Of a stretch of DNA of 64,000 nt, positions 8,864 to 18,402 are shown piece after piece. The notes under the pieces are model-generated. The model was not told the origin of the DNA. It saw nothing but the letters and a program-made list of their open reading frames with translations, and ran no database searches. Where the stretch lies: contig NZ_QBKZ01000004.1 in assembly GCF_003056725.1 (NCBI RefSeq), positions 421,470 to 485,469 on the forward strand, read 5' to 3'. The stretch comes from Mangrovicoccus ximenensis. GTDB taxonomy: Bacteria; Pseudomonadota; Alphaproteobacteria; Rhodobacterales; Rhodobacteraceae. A program made the translations under genes and the position numbers. Position 1 is the first letter of the stretch; each line of letters begins with the position of its first letter.

Positions 8864-9541
8864 ATGCTGTTCCGACTGACCGCGCTGAGCGCGACGATTC
8901 TTGCTGCGACGACCGCTCTGGCGCTGGCCCATGGCGACGTGGCCCCGCAGCCGGTGAATACCGACGCGCTGCCCGATCTGGAGGATCCGGAAGAGTGGAT
9001 GACCGAGAACCCGTATCGCGGCCTGGGCGACGAGGTTTACCAGAAGGCGATCGAGATCGGCTCCTCGGGCTACACCCAGAACTGCGCGCGCTGCCACGGG
9101 CTTGAGGCGATCTCCGGCGGCCTGGCGCCCGACCTGCGCTTCCTCGAGGCCGAGGAATACGGCGACGAGTGGTTCGTGGAACGCTTCCGCCACGGCTATA
9201 CCCAGAACGGCACGACCAAGATGCCGGCCTTCGGCGAGCTTCTCGGCCAGAAGGCGGCCTGGGCGATCCGGACCTATATCGAGACCCGTCCGGATGACGC
9301 GCAGGTCACCGAGCTGACGCCCGAGCTGATGGAGCTGAAAGGCGCGCTGGAAGGCGATGCGCCGGATGTGGCGGCGATCGGGGCCAAGCTGGGCGAGCTT
9401 GCCGAACAGATCGAAACGCTTTCGGGCGCGCCGGTCGCCGACAGCGTGGCGCGCCGCGCCCAGGTGTCGCTGGCCGCCCATCCCGACAATGCCCAAAAGG
9501 CGGTCGAGATCCTGACGGTCGGCCTGTCGGCGGCGCACTAG
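8864..9541 (+). CDS. pedF: Cytochrome c-550, PedF type
   Basis: 225 residues with a signal peptide ending near ALALAHG, one heme c site CARCH (about residues 76-80) and the axial methionine in TKMPAFGELL. The C-terminal about 75 residues form an extra helical extension typical of PedF. It is the periplasmic electron acceptor of PQQ alcohol dehydrogenases, passing electrons toward the terminal oxidase. It has a strong Shine-Dalgarno sequence (GGAGGAG) and is followed after 7 bp by the MoxJ-like gene. The quinoprotein gene (exaA/xoxF) that usually neighbours it is not seen. Confidence 0.92.
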   Translation: MLFRLTALSATILAATTALALAHGDVAPQPVNTDALPDLEDPEEWMTENPYRGLGDEVYQKAIEIGSSGYTQNCARCHGLEAISGGLAPDLRFLEAEEYGDEWFVERFRHGYTQNGTTKMPAFGELLGQKAAWAIRTYIETRPDDAQVTELTPELMELKGALEGDAPDVAAIGAKLGELAEQIETLSGAPVADSVARRAQVSLAAHPDNAQKAVEILTVGLSAAH

Positions 9542-9548
9542 GTCCGCC

Positions 9549-10463
9549 ATGGGGAGGGGAGATATCCGGTACCGCGCCCTCGGCGGCGCGGTCCTGTTCG
9601 GGGCGGCGGTTGCGATGGCGACGGCCGCCTGGAGCCGTTGCGAGGACTATGTCCCGCTGCCGAAGCCGCAGAATGCGAGCCGCGACATCGTCGGCAAGGA
9701 CCTCGACGCGATCCTCGACCAGGGCTTCATCGAATTTGCCGCTTTCGAGGAATTCGCGCCCTGGTCCTTCGAGGAGAAGGGCGAGATCAGGGGCGTCGAT
9801 ATCGAGATCGGCAAGCTGATCGCCGCGGAGCTCGGCGTCGAGCCGCGGTTCCGGCTGGTGGAGGCGGGCGAGAACCTCGAGGCGGATCTGCGGAACTGGC
9901 TCTGGAAGGGGCCGGTGACCGGCGGCAAGGTGGCGAATGTGATGCTGCATGTGCCGGTCAACCGCGATTTCACCTGCCGGGTGGAGCAGGTGGTCTTCAC
10001 CGGCCAGGCCTACCGCCAGCAGATCGCCATCGCCTATTCCGAGGCGGCCTATCCCGACGAGGTGCCGGGCACGGCCTATTTCCGCTACGATCCGGTCGGT
10101 GTCGAGAATGACACGATCGCCGATTTCTACCTGTCCTCGCTGGCGGGCGGGCAGCTGCTGAACCAGATCCACCGGTATCCCTCGACGCTCGATGCTGTGG
10201 CGGCGATCGGCAGCGGCGAGGTGAAGGCGGCGATGGGGCCGATGGCGGAGCTGGAATATGCGCGTCCGGAGGCGGTCAAGGTGGTGTCGCCGCCCTTGCC
10301 GGGCTTCGGTGCCGGGCGCTGGACGGTCGGCGTCGGCGTGCATTTCGCCTATCGCCCGCTGGCCTATGCGGTCGATGACGCGATCTCGGCGGCGCTCGAG
10401 GACGGGCGCATCCAGGCGATTTTCGCGGAATACGGCCTGACCTGGCTCGAACCGGAAAGGTGA
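9549..10463 (+). CDS. Quinoprotein-dehydrogenase-associated periplasmic binding protein (MoxJ/XoxJ-like)
   Basis: 304 residues with an N-terminal signal or anchor segment (residues 10-28). The fold is that of the family 3 solute-binding proteins: EFAPWSFEEKGEIRGVDIEIGKLIA and VDDAISAALEDGRIQAIFAEYGLTW. Members located next to lanthanide- or calcium-dependent alcohol dehydrogenases are called MoxJ/XoxJ and are thought to help activate the enzyme rather than import a solute. The gene is co-transcribed with pedF and followed by a hairpin terminator. The assignment to this subfamily rests mainly on context. Confidence 0.82.
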   Translation: MGRGDIRYRALGGAVLFGAAVAMATAAWSRCEDYVPLPKPQNASRDIVGKDLDAILDQGFIEFAAFEEFAPWSFEEKGEIRGVDIEIGKLIAAELGVEPRFRLVEAGENLEADLRNWLWKGPVTGGKVANVMLHVPVNRDFTCRVEQVVFTGQAYRQQIAIAYSEAAYPDEVPGTAYFRYDPVGVENDTIADFYLSSLAGGQLLNQIHRYPSTLDAVAAIGSGEVKAAMGPMAELEYARPEAVKVVSPPLPGFGAGRWTVGVGVHFAYRPLAYAVDDAISAALEDGRIQAIFAEYGLTWLEPER

Positions 10464-10472
10464 TCCAGCGGA

Positions 10473-10496
10473 CGCGGGCGCCTTGCGGCGCCCGCG
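10473..10496 (+). terminator. Hairpin terminator after the pedF operon
   Basis: A perfect 10-bp stem CGCGGGCGCC / GGCGCCCGCG with a TTGC loop lies 10 bp after the stop codon. No T-run follows, so it may be an imperfect intrinsic terminator or a 3'-end stabiliser. Confidence 0.6.
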
Positions 10497-10530
10497 GCAC
10501 GATCATGGCGCCTCCCCTCTCCCCGCGTCT

Positions 10531-10785
10531 TCAGGCGGACAATGTCTCCAGGTCGCCGCCGGGGGTGACCAGCACGACCCGGCGCAGCTCCGGCAGCTTT
10601 GCGATGACCCCGGAGATCGCGTCGCGTTCCATCAGGCAGAAGGCGGTCGAGAGCCCGTCGGCCAGCGTGGCGGTGCCGGCTTCGACGCTGACCGTCGACC
10701 AGAGCGGCCTGTGCCGCGGGCCGCGCGGATCGCAAATGTGCGGGCTGCCATCCGCAAGCCGCAGCGCGCCGGGCGACGAGCTGCC
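10531..10785 (-). pseudogene. apbE: FAD:protein FMN transferase (ApbE), C-terminal fragment
   Basis: Reading the minus strand back from stop TGA (10533-10531) gives the ApbE C-terminus: SSPGALRLADG, HICDPRGPRHRP, STVSVEAGTATLADGLSTAF, CLMERD, and a VLVTPGGDL ending. The family attaches FMN to periplasmic redox proteins such as NqrB/NqrC and RnfG, using Mg-dependent FAD hydrolysis. Only about 85 of roughly 300 residues remain; the sequence changes into rsmH on the opposite strand around 10785. The aspartate and serine in ADGLSTA belong to the Mg/FAD site. Confidence 0.8.
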
Positions 10786-10898
10786 GCGCGCGCTCGGCCA
10801 AGCTGCGGCTGGCGCGGCGCACGGAGGCCGCGCTCTGGCCGATCGACCGTGCCCAGCTCGGCCTGCCGCCCCGCATCCTGCCCGAGGATTTCACATGA
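10786..10898 (+). pseudogene. rsmH: 16S rRNA (cytosine-1402-N4)-methyltransferase, last about 37 residues
   Basis: The plus-strand frame ending with TGA 10896-10898 reads RARSAKLRLARRTEAALWP and finishes PPRILPEDFT. RARSAKLR is the conserved RsmH (MraW) C-terminal motif. The stop overlaps the ftsL start (ATGA), the standard order in the dcw cluster. Everything upstream, including the SAM-binding domain, is replaced by the apbE fragment. Confidence 0.78.
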
Positions 10899-11266
10899 AG
10901 ACGCTGATCGGTTTCCTGCTCGGACTGGCCGTGCTCGGCCTCGGCTTCTGGGCGTACCAGGAAAACTACCGCACCCGCGACGCGATGGACCAGGTCCGCG
11001 TGACCCAGCGGGAAATCATGCATCTGCGCGACGAGCTGACCATGCTGCGTGCCGAATGGGCCTGGCAGAACCGGCCCGAGCGGCTGCGGCTGCTGGTCGA
11101 TGCCAATGCCGCCGAACTGCAGCTGTCGGACATGTCGCCCGACCGGTTCGGCGTGCTCGACCAGGTGGCCTATCCGGCGCGGCCCTACCTGTCCTCGGTG
11201 CCCGCCGTGCTGCCCGGCCAGCCGCTGCCGCAGGATGCCGCGCCCGCAGAGGAGGACCGCCCGTGA
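10895..11266 (+). CDS. ftsL: Cell division protein FtsL
   Basis: 123 residues: a short cytoplasmic start, one transmembrane helix (about residues 4-22) and a periplasmic coiled-coil segment (TRDAMDQVRVTQREIMHLRDELTML). The low-complexity C-terminus is rich in Pro/Ala. FtsL pairs with FtsB/FtsQ to activate FtsI and FtsW at the septum. The identification relies strongly on its position between rsmH and ftsI, since FtsL is poorly conserved. It overlaps both neighbours by four bases. Confidence 0.88.
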   Translation: MKTLIGFLLGLAVLGLGFWAYQENYRTRDAMDQVRVTQREIMHLRDELTMLRAEWAWQNRPERLRLLVDANAAELQLSDMSPDRFGVLDQVAYPARPYLSSVPAVLPGQPLPQDAAPAEEDRP

Positions 11267-13080
11267 CCGATCTGCCCGAAGACGAGAGCCCGCGCCGTCC
11301 GCTGCGCCCGCTGGCGCCGGTGCTGCGCGCCCGCGAGCGGGGCGAGAACCCCGACTTGATCGAGCGCGCCAACCGCATCCGCCGCCATGACGCGATCCGC
11401 GAGAAGCTGAAGATCCGCGCCGAAGGCCGCCTTCTGGTGCTGGGCCTGTTCTTCCTCGCCGTCTTCGGCACGGTGGGGCTGCGCATGGGGCAGCTTGCGA
11501 CTTCGGTCCCCGAAGAGCCGCGCATGGCGCTGTTCGGCTCGACCATCACCAGCGCGCGGGCCGACATCGTCGACCGCAAGGGCCGGGTGCTGGCGACCAA
11601 CCTGCATACCCAGGCGCTCTATGCCCATCCGCAGGACATGATCGACATCCCCTATGCGGTGGACGAGCTGGTCCGGATTTTCCCCGACATGGACCGCGAG
11701 CGGCTCCTGGCGCGGCTGAGCCAGGAGGGCCGGAAATTCGTCTGGCTGCGCCGGACGCTGTCGCCCGAGGAGGTGCAGGCCGTCCATGACATCGGCGATC
11801 CGGGACTTCTGTTCGCGACCCGCGACATGCGGCTCTATCCGAACGGCCATCTGGCGGCCCATGTGCTGGGCGGCGCGAGCTTCGGCGACGAGGGCGTGCG
11901 CGCGGCCGAGGTGATCGGCGTTGCCGGGATCGAGAAGGCGATGGACGAGCGGCTGCGCGACCCCGCGCAGGTGGCCGAGCCGCTGCAGCTGTCGATCGAC
12001 CTGACGGTGCAGGCGGCGGCGCGCAAGGTGCTGCAGGCGGGGATCGACCTCTACGAGGCCAAGGGCGGCTCCGCGATCATCATGGACATGCATAGCGGCG
12101 AGATCGTCAGCATGGTCTCGCTGCCCGATTTCGACCCGAACCGGCGGCCGCGCCCGGCGCTGAAGGGCGATCCCTCGGACAGCCCGCTGTTCAACCGGGC
12201 CGTTCTGGGCGTCTACGAGCTGGGCTCGGTCTTCAAGATCTTCGCGACCGCCAATGCGCTGGAGCTGGGGCTGGTGACGCCCGAGACCCGGATCGACACG
12301 CAGAGCCCGCTGATCTACGGCCGCTTCAAGATCGGCGATTTCCACAATTACGGTCCGACCAAGACGGTGCGCGAGGTGATCGAGGTCTCGTCGAACGTCG
12401 GCACCGCGCATATCGCGCAGATGATCGGCCCGACCCGGCAGAAGGAATTCCTCGGCAAGCTCGGCTTCTTCGAGCCGACCCCGGTGGAGCTGGTCGAGGC
12501 GCCGACCGGGCGTCCGCTGCTGCCCAAGGTCTGGGGCGATCTCGCGGGGATGACCATCTCCTTCGGCCACGGCATGTCCTCGAGCCCGATGCATCTGGCC
12601 ACGGCCTATGCCTCGCTGCTGAACGGCGGCACCAAGGTCACTCCGACGCTGCTGAAGCACCAGGGCATCGTGCCCCGGGGCGAGCGCGTGGTCAGCGAGC
12701 AGACCTCGCGCGAGTCGCGCGAGATGCTGCGCGCGGTGGTCACCGACGGCACCGCCTCGATGGCCGAAGTGCCGGGATACTACGTCGCAGGCAAGACCGG
12801 CACCGCGGACAAGCCGCGTCCCGGCGGCGGCTACTACAAGAACCGCAACATGGTCACCTTCGCTTCGGTCTTCCCCTCCTATGACCCGAAATACGTTGTA
12901 ATCACGACGCTCGACGAGGCGAAGGTCTTCGCGGCGGGCATGGAACGGCGCACCGCCGGCTGGACGGTTGTGCCGGTTGCCGCCGAACTGATCCGCCGTG
13001 TCGCGCCCCTGCTGGACATGCGGCCGGCAATTGAAGAGCCTGCGGCAACTGGGATACGAGAAGCCCGCAACAGCAATTGA
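11263..13080 (+). CDS. ftsI: Septal peptidoglycan transpeptidase (PBP3)
   Basis: 605 residues, starting at GTG 11263, which overlaps the ftsL stop as GTGA. The layout is a cytoplasmic N-terminus, one membrane anchor (residues 56-75), a PBP dimerisation domain, then the transpeptidase domain. The active-site serine lies in SVFK (S322-K325), with the SSN motif at 376-378 and KTGT at 511-514. It cross-links septal peptidoglycan. SVFK replaces the more common STVK but preserves the S-x-x-K pattern. The gene is followed 9 bp later by murE. Confidence 0.96.
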   Translation: MTDLPEDESPRRPLRPLAPVLRARERGENPDLIERANRIRRHDAIREKLKIRAEGRLLVLGLFFLAVFGTVGLRMGQLATSVPEEPRMALFGSTITSARADIVDRKGRVLATNLHTQALYAHPQDMIDIPYAVDELVRIFPDMDRERLLARLSQEGRKFVWLRRTLSPEEVQAVHDIGDPGLLFATRDMRLYPNGHLAAHVLGGASFGDEGVRAAEVIGVAGIEKAMDERLRDPAQVAEPLQLSIDLTVQAAARKVLQAGIDLYEAKGGSAIIMDMHSGEIVSMVSLPDFDPNRRPRPALKGDPSDSPLFNRAVLGVYELGSVFKIFATANALELGLVTPETRIDTQSPLIYGRFKIGDFHNYGPTKTVREVIEVSSNVGTAHIAQMIGPTRQKEFLGKLGFFEPTPVELVEAPTGRPLLPKVWGDLAGMTISFGHGMSSSPMHLATAYASLLNGGTKVTPTLLKHQGIVPRGERVVSEQTSRESREMLRAVVTDGTASMAEVPGYYVAGKTGTADKPRPGGGYYKNRNMVTFASVFPSYDPKYVVITTLDEAKVFAAGMERRTAGWTVVPVAAELIRRVAPLLDMRPAIEEPAATGIREARNSN

Positions 13081-13089
13081 GGGGCCGCC

Positions 13090-14583
13090 ATGACCGCCAA
13101 CACCTCGCAGGTTAAGTCGCTGGCAGAACTGGGCCTGCACGCCAAGGGCGGACAGGAGGCGCGAATCACCGGCATCGCGCTGGACAGCCGCAAGGCAGGC
13201 GAGGGGCATCTTTTCGCCGCCCTGCGGGGCTCGAAGGTGCATGGCGCGGAATTCATTCCGGCGGTGCTGGCCCAGGGCGTGGCGGCGGTGCTGACCGACC
13301 CCGCGGGCGCTCGCATCGCGAAGCAGGCGCTCGACGCCTCGGAGGCCGCGCTGATCGTGACCGAGGACCCGCGCGAGGCGCTCTCGGCGGCGGCGGCGCT
13401 GTGGTTCGGCGCCCAGCCGGAAACGGCGGTGGCGGTGACCGGGACCAACGGCAAGACGTCGGTCGCCACCTTCACCCGCCAGATCTGGGAACAGCTCGGG
13501 CGCAGCGCGGTCAATCTCGGCACCACCGGGATCGAGGGCGCCTATGCCGCGCCGCTGCAGCACACCACGCCCGATGCGCTGACCATCCACCGCCACCTGG
13601 CCGCGATGGCTGCCGAAGGGGTCACCCATCTGGCGATGGAGGCCTCGTCCCACGGGCTCGACCAGCGCCGCCTCGACGGCGTGCGGCTGGCCGCGGCGGG
13701 CTTCACCAACTTCACCCAGGACCATCTGGACTACCACCACACCTTCGAGGCCTATTTCGAGGCCAAGGCCGGGCTCTTCGGCCGCCTCCTCGGCGATGAC
13801 GGCGTGGCGGTGATCAATATCGACGATCCGCGCGGGCTCGACATGGCCGAGCTGGCCGAGAGCCGCGGCCAGGAGGTGATCGGCATCGGCCATTCCGAGG
13901 CGGCCGAGCTCCGGATCACCGGCCAGCGCTACGATGCAACCGGGCAGGATCTGCGCTTCAACTGGCAGGGGCAGCCCTATCAGACCCGTCTGAACCTGAT
14001 CGGCGGCTTCCAGGCCTCGAACGTGCTCTGCGCCGTCGGCCTGGCGATCGCCGCGGGCGAGGAGCCGGGCGAGGTCTTCGAGGTGCTGCCGCGGCTCAGG
14101 ACCGTGCGCGGCCGGATGCAGCATGCCGCGACCCGAGGCAATGGCGGCACGGTCTTCGTCGATTACGCCCATACCCCCGATGCGGTGGCGACCGCGCTGA
14201 AGGCGCTGCGCCCGCATGTGCTGGGCAACCTGGTGGTGGTGCTGGGCGCGGGCGGCGACCGCGACACCGCGAAGCGCGAGCTGATGGGCGAGGCGGCGGC
14301 GCGCCATGCAGACACGGTGATCGTCACTGACGACAACCCGCGCAGCGAGGAGCCGGCGGTGATCCGCGCGATGGTGATGAAGGGCTGCCCCGATGCGATG
14401 AACATCGGCGACCGGGCCGAGGCGATCCTGCGCGGCGTCGATGCGATCGGTCCGGGCGATGCCCTGCTGATCGCCGGCAAGGGCCATGAAACCGGGCAGA
14501 CCGTCGGCGACACGGTCTATCCGTTCGACGATGCGGAACAGGCAAGCGTTGCCGTGGCCGCGCTGGAAGGAAAGCTGCCGTGA
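13090..14583 (+). CDS. murE: UDP-MurNAc-tripeptide ligase, meso-diaminopimelate type
   Basis: 497 residues. The P-loop GTNGKTS is at about 118-124, followed by TTPDALTIHRHL, the ASSHGLDQRR substrate motif, FTQDHLDYH and the DDNPRSEEP motif. The DNPR sequence is the hallmark of enzymes that add meso-diaminopimelate rather than lysine. The reaction is ATP-dependent addition to UDP-MurNAc-L-Ala-D-Glu in the cytoplasm. Its stop overlaps the murF start. Confidence 0.96.
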   Translation: MTANTSQVKSLAELGLHAKGGQEARITGIALDSRKAGEGHLFAALRGSKVHGAEFIPAVLAQGVAAVLTDPAGARIAKQALDASEAALIVTEDPREALSAAAALWFGAQPETAVAVTGTNGKTSVATFTRQIWEQLGRSAVNLGTTGIEGAYAAPLQHTTPDALTIHRHLAAMAAEGVTHLAMEASSHGLDQRRLDGVRLAAAGFTNFTQDHLDYHHTFEAYFEAKAGLFGRLLGDDGVAVINIDDPRGLDMAELAESRGQEVIGIGHSEAAELRITGQRYDATGQDLRFNWQGQPYQTRLNLIGGFQASNVLCAVGLAIAAGEEPGEVFEVLPRLRTVRGRMQHAATRGNGGTVFVDYAHTPDAVATALKALRPHVLGNLVVVLGAGGDRDTAKRELMGEAAARHADTVIVTDDNPRSEEPAVIRAMVMKGCPDAMNIGDRAEAILRGVDAIGPGDALLIAGKGHETGQTVGDTVYPFDDAEQASVAVAALEGKLP

Positions 14584-15825
14584 CACCGATCTGGACGCAT
14601 GAAGACGCCGCCGCGGCGACCGGCGGCACCGCAACCCGTGCCTTCGCGGTCTCGGGCCTGTCGATCGACACCCGCTCGATCCGCCCCGGCGAGATGTTCA
14701 TCGCGCTCAAGGACCAGCGCGACGGGCATGATTTCGTGGCCCAGGCGCTGGAGAAGGGCGCGGGTGCCGCGCTGGTGTCGCGCCGTCCCGAGGGCGTGGC
14801 CGAGGATGCGCCGCTGCTGATCGTGCCCGATGTCCTTCCGGCGCTCGAAGCGCTGGCAAAGGCGGCCCGCGCGCGGACCCGCGCCAAGGTCGTCGGCGTG
14901 ACCGGCTCGGTCGGCAAGACCTCGACCAAGGAGATGCTGCGCCACGTGCTGTCGCGGCAGGGCAGGGTCCATGCCGCCGAGAAGAGCTTCAACAACCATT
15001 GGGGCGTGCCGCTGACGCTGGCGCGGATGCCGCAGGACGCCGATTTCGCGGTGATCGAGATCGGCATGAACCATCCCGGCGAGATCGGCCCGCTGGCCCG
15101 GCTCGCCGATCTGGACATCGCCGTGATCACCACCGTCGCCGCGGTCCATCTGGAAGCCTTCGACAGCGTCGACGGCATCGCCCGCGAGAAGGCGGCGATC
15201 TTCACCGGGCTGCGGCTGGGCGGCACGGCAGTGATCAATGCCGACCTGGAATCTACCGCGCTGCTGCAGAAGGTCGCGATCGAGGCGGGGGCGGAGCCGG
15301 TTCTGTTCGGACATGACGGCACCCGCGCGCGGCTGGCCGAGACGCTGCTCTCCGGCGGCGGCACCGACATCGCCGCCGAGCTCGACGGGACCCGCTACGA
15401 GATGCACCTGTCGATGCCGGGCCGCCATTTCGCGATGAATGCGGTCGCGGTTCTGGCCGTGGCGCAGGCGCTCGGGCTCGATGTGGCAAAGGCTGCCGCC
15501 GACATGGGCAGCTGGCTGCCGCCGGCCGGGCGCGGCACCTCCGAGTCCGTGCTGCTGGAGCAGGGGGCGGTGACGCTCCTCGACGATGCCTACAACGCCA
15601 ACCCGACCTCGGTCGGCGCCGCTTTCGAAGTGCTGGCCGCGACCTCGCCGGGGCCGGGCGGTCGCCGCATCGCGGTGCTCGGCGACATGCTGGAGCTGGG
15701 GCCGCAGGAAACCGAGATCCATGCCGCGCTGGCCGCGCATCCGGCCCTCTCCGCGATCGACGGCGTGGTCTGCGTCGGCCCCCGCATGGCGGCGCTCGAT
15801 GCAGCCCTTCCCGGAGCGAAGCGCG
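14580..15825 (+). pseudogene. murF: UDP-MurNAc-tripeptide:D-Ala-D-Ala ligase, C-terminally truncated
   Basis: The start is the overlapping GTG 14580. About 415 residues are readable: N-terminal substrate domain, P-loop GSVGKTS (109-115), NNHWGVPLTLARM, EIGMNHPGEI, the DDAYNANP motif and VLGDMLELG. Homology stops at ALPGAKR, about 50 residues short of a normal C-terminus (450-470), and the DNA becomes the end of a TPR-protein gene. The missing end covers the last part of the nucleotide-binding C-terminal domain, normally needed for activity. murF is essential, so a second intact copy or an assembly error is implied. Confidence 0.9.
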
Positions 15826-16039
15826 CATGCAGACGATCGGCGGCAGCCATGCGCAGCGCGACGTGTTCGAGCGCATCACCATCGATGCCGCCCTGCGCGC
15901 CGGACGGCCCGAGCGCGCCGAGGCGATGCTGCGCGAAAGGCGCGCCCTGCGCGGCGGCACCGAAGATTCCTTTGCCGCCGGCAGGATGTCGCGTATCATG
16001 CAAATGCGGCGATCCGTCCGATCCGCTGCGGCTCGATAG
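15826..16039 (+). pseudogene. Tetratricopeptide-repeat protein, C-terminal fragment
   Basis: About 70 codons in a frame different from murF read MQTIGGSHAQRDVFERITID and continue with AALRAGRPERAEAMLRERRALR. This is the last repeat of a TPR-type protein family that is common in Rhodobacteraceae (GGSHAQRDVFE is distinctive to me from that family). The rest of the gene is missing. The end MQMRRSVRSAAAR is nonconserved. Function unknown. Confidence 0.6.
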
Positions 16040-16093
16040 CCCGTCATCATCACCGCCCGGCGCTCCTGCCGGAGGCTTCCGAAGTACCTGCCC

Positions 16094-17127
16094 ATGCTGC
16101 ACCTGTCGCCCTCCGCGGCGTCCTCCGGGAAACCGGACACGACATCCCTTCACGCGCGCCATGCCGCCCTGGCCGGAGGACGCGACCTCCGGCTGGACTT
16201 CTTCCGCGGCCTCGCGATGTTCATCATCCTGATCGCCCATACGCCGAACAACACCTGGGCCCTGTGGAGCCCGGCACGCTTCGGCTGGTCCGACGCCACC
16301 GAGATCTTCGTGTTCTGCTCGGGCATGGCCTCGGCCATCGCCTTCGGCCGGGTGTTCGAGCGGCGCGGGCTGGGGCTGGGATCGCTGCGGGTCGGCTACC
16401 GGCTGTGGCAGGTCTACTGGGCGCATGTCGGGCTCTTCATCGCGCTGGCGGCGACGCTGGCCGGGCTCGACAATACCGGCTGGTTCGAGACGGACTACAT
16501 CGCAACGCTGAACCTGCACCCGTTCTTCCGCGACCCACAGATGACCCTGCCGGCCTATCTGACGCTGACCTATGTGCCGAACTATTTCGACATCCTGCCG
16601 ATGTACCTGGTCGCGCTGGCGATGATGCCCGCGGTGGTGGCGCTGAAGCGGGTGCATCCCGGCCTCGCAGCGGCGGCGGTGCTGGCGATGTGGGCGGCGG
16701 CGCAGACCGGCTTCCCCGGCCTTCCGGCCGAGCCCTGGTCCGAGCGGGTCTGGTTCTTCAACCCTTTCGGCTGGCAGCTGATCTTCTTCACCGGCTTCGC
16801 CTTCATGGCGGGCTGGCTGCCGAAGCCCCCGGCCAGCCGGGCCCTGGCCTGGGCAGCGGCAGGGGTCGTGCTGCTCACGGTGATCCCGGCCTATCACTGG
16901 GGGCGGCTGCTGCCCGACATTCCCGCCGCCGAGATGACCGGCTTCCAGCAGCTGCGGCTCTGGCTGCACGAGGCGACCGTGCCGGTGCGCGCCGCCATCG
17001 ACCCGCTGATCTTCAAGTCGAATTTCGGCCTGTTCCGCTATCTCCACTTCCTGGCGCTGGCCTATCTGGCCTGGCGGCTGGCCGGCGAGCGCGGCGTGCG
17101 GCTGCTGCCGCGGGGCGAGGGCTGGCC
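16094..17127 (+). pseudogene. OpgC-domain membrane protein, truncated
   Basis: About 345 residues with roughly eight to nine hydrophobic helices. The N-terminal OpgC signature LRLDFFRGLAMFIILIAH is followed by NNTWALWSPARFGWSDATEIFVFCSG-type sequence. OpgC proteins are acyltransferase-fold inner-membrane proteins that succinylate osmoregulated periplasmic glucans. Members run about 370-400 residues; here the end (after LLPRGEGW) is cut by a junction into a phosphate cotransporter. The start at ATG 16094 is plausible, but the next methionines are well inside, so it is the best choice. Confidence 0.82.
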
Positions 17128-18222
17128 GTCTGCGCAGCCTGGCCGGGCCGGGGCTGCGCCGGGCACTGGCGCGCTTCACCTCGACGCCGCTTTCGGGCGC
17201 GGTCACCGGCGCCGCGACGACCGCGCTGATCCAGTCCTCCAGCGCCACGACCGTGACTGCGGTCGGCTTCGTCAGCGCCGGGCTGCTGACCTTTCCGCAG
17301 GCGCTCGGCATCATCTTCGGGGCCAATATCGGCACCACCATGACCGGCTGGCTGGTCACCATCCTGGGCTTCAAGCTGGATCTGGGCGCGGTCACGCTGC
17401 CGCTGGTCTTTCTCGGCGCGCTCCTGCGGCTTTCGGGCGGCGTGCTGCGCCCGCAGATCGGCACGGCGCTGGCGGGCTTCGCGCTGATCTTCTTCGGCAT
17501 CGAGGTGATGAAGGACAGCCTCGCCGCCTTCGAGGGCGTGGTCACGCCGCAGGATTTCCCGCAGGACAGCCTCGCCGGGCGGCTGCAGCTGGTGGCGGCG
17601 GGCGCGGCGATCACCGTGGTCACGCAATCCTCGAGCGCCGGGGTGGCGGCGGCGCTGGCGGCGATCGGGGCGGGGGCGATCAGCCTGCCGCAGGGCATGG
17701 CGCTGGTGATCGGCATGGATGTCGGCACCACCTTCACCGCGGTTCTCGCGACGCTGGGCGGCTCGACCGCGGCGCGGCGCACCGGGTTTTCGCATGTCAT
17801 CTACAATGGCCTGACCGGGCTCCTGGCCTTCGCGATGCTCGGCCCCTTCGCCGCCGCGATGTCGGCGCGCGGCACCGACAGCCAGATCGCGCTGGTCGCT
17901 TTCCATACCGGCTTCAACATCCTCGGCGTGCTTCTGGTCCTGCCCTTCACCGGTGCCTTCGCCCGCGCCGTCACCGCGGTGATCCGCGATCCGGTGCCGG
18001 GCCTGACCGGCAGCCTCGGCCGGGAAATGCTGCGCGATCCGGATGCGGCAGCCGATGCCGCGGTCTCGGCCTTGGAAGCGGTCAGCGCGGCCCAGTTCCT
18101 TCATGTCGCGGAACGGCTGGACCATCGCGGGCCCGATCGCGGAGACGGCGACCGTCTGCGCGCCATTGCCGAGGCGCTGGCCGAGCTGCGCCGCTTCACC
18201 GATGCGATCCCGCCTGCCTCGG
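17128..18222 (+). pseudogene. Na+/phosphate cotransporter family protein, both ends truncated
   Basis: A frame without its own start codon: RSLAGPGLRRALARFTSTPL, then the duplicated signature TALIQSSSATTVT, GANIGTTMTGWL, and second copies VTQSSSAGVAAAL and GMDVGTTFTAVL. The two QSSS repeats define the PNaS/NptA family of inner-membrane phosphate carriers; the C-terminal part begins a PhoU-like helical domain (FLHVAERLDHR). Perhaps 30-60 N-terminal residues and the rest of the PhoU-like tail are missing. Both ends are junctions with unrelated genes. Confidence 0.85.
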
Positions 18223-18399
18223 GCGAACCTGCGCGCCGAGGGCGCGGCCAAGGGACGGCTGGTGCTGGCCGAGCCCTCGGGCCGCGAGATCGCCGCTGCC
18301 AGCGTCACTGCCGCGCCGGAAAAGCCGCTGCGTCTCGATGTGCCGGCGCTGGACGTGCTGCCGGAGGCGCTGACCGTCCGGCTGGACCGGGAGGGCTGA
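18223..18399 (+). pseudogene. Unrecognised C-terminal protein fragment
   Basis: About 58 codons in a new frame after the cotransporter junction, reading NLRAEGAAKGRLVLAEPSGR and ending ALTVRLDREG. The alternating hydrophobic pattern looks like a beta-sandwich C-terminal domain. I cannot name the family. The stop is 3 bp before the FGGY kinase start, so the two were probably in one operon in the parent locus. Confidence 0.4.
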
Positions 18400-18402
18400 A
18401 CC

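Noticed and set aside
11185-14634. A 1149-codon open frame on the minus strand opposite ftsI and murE
   Set aside because: It is a GC-driven shadow: composition is Arg/His/Gly-rich without domains, while the plus strand carries complete conserved genes.
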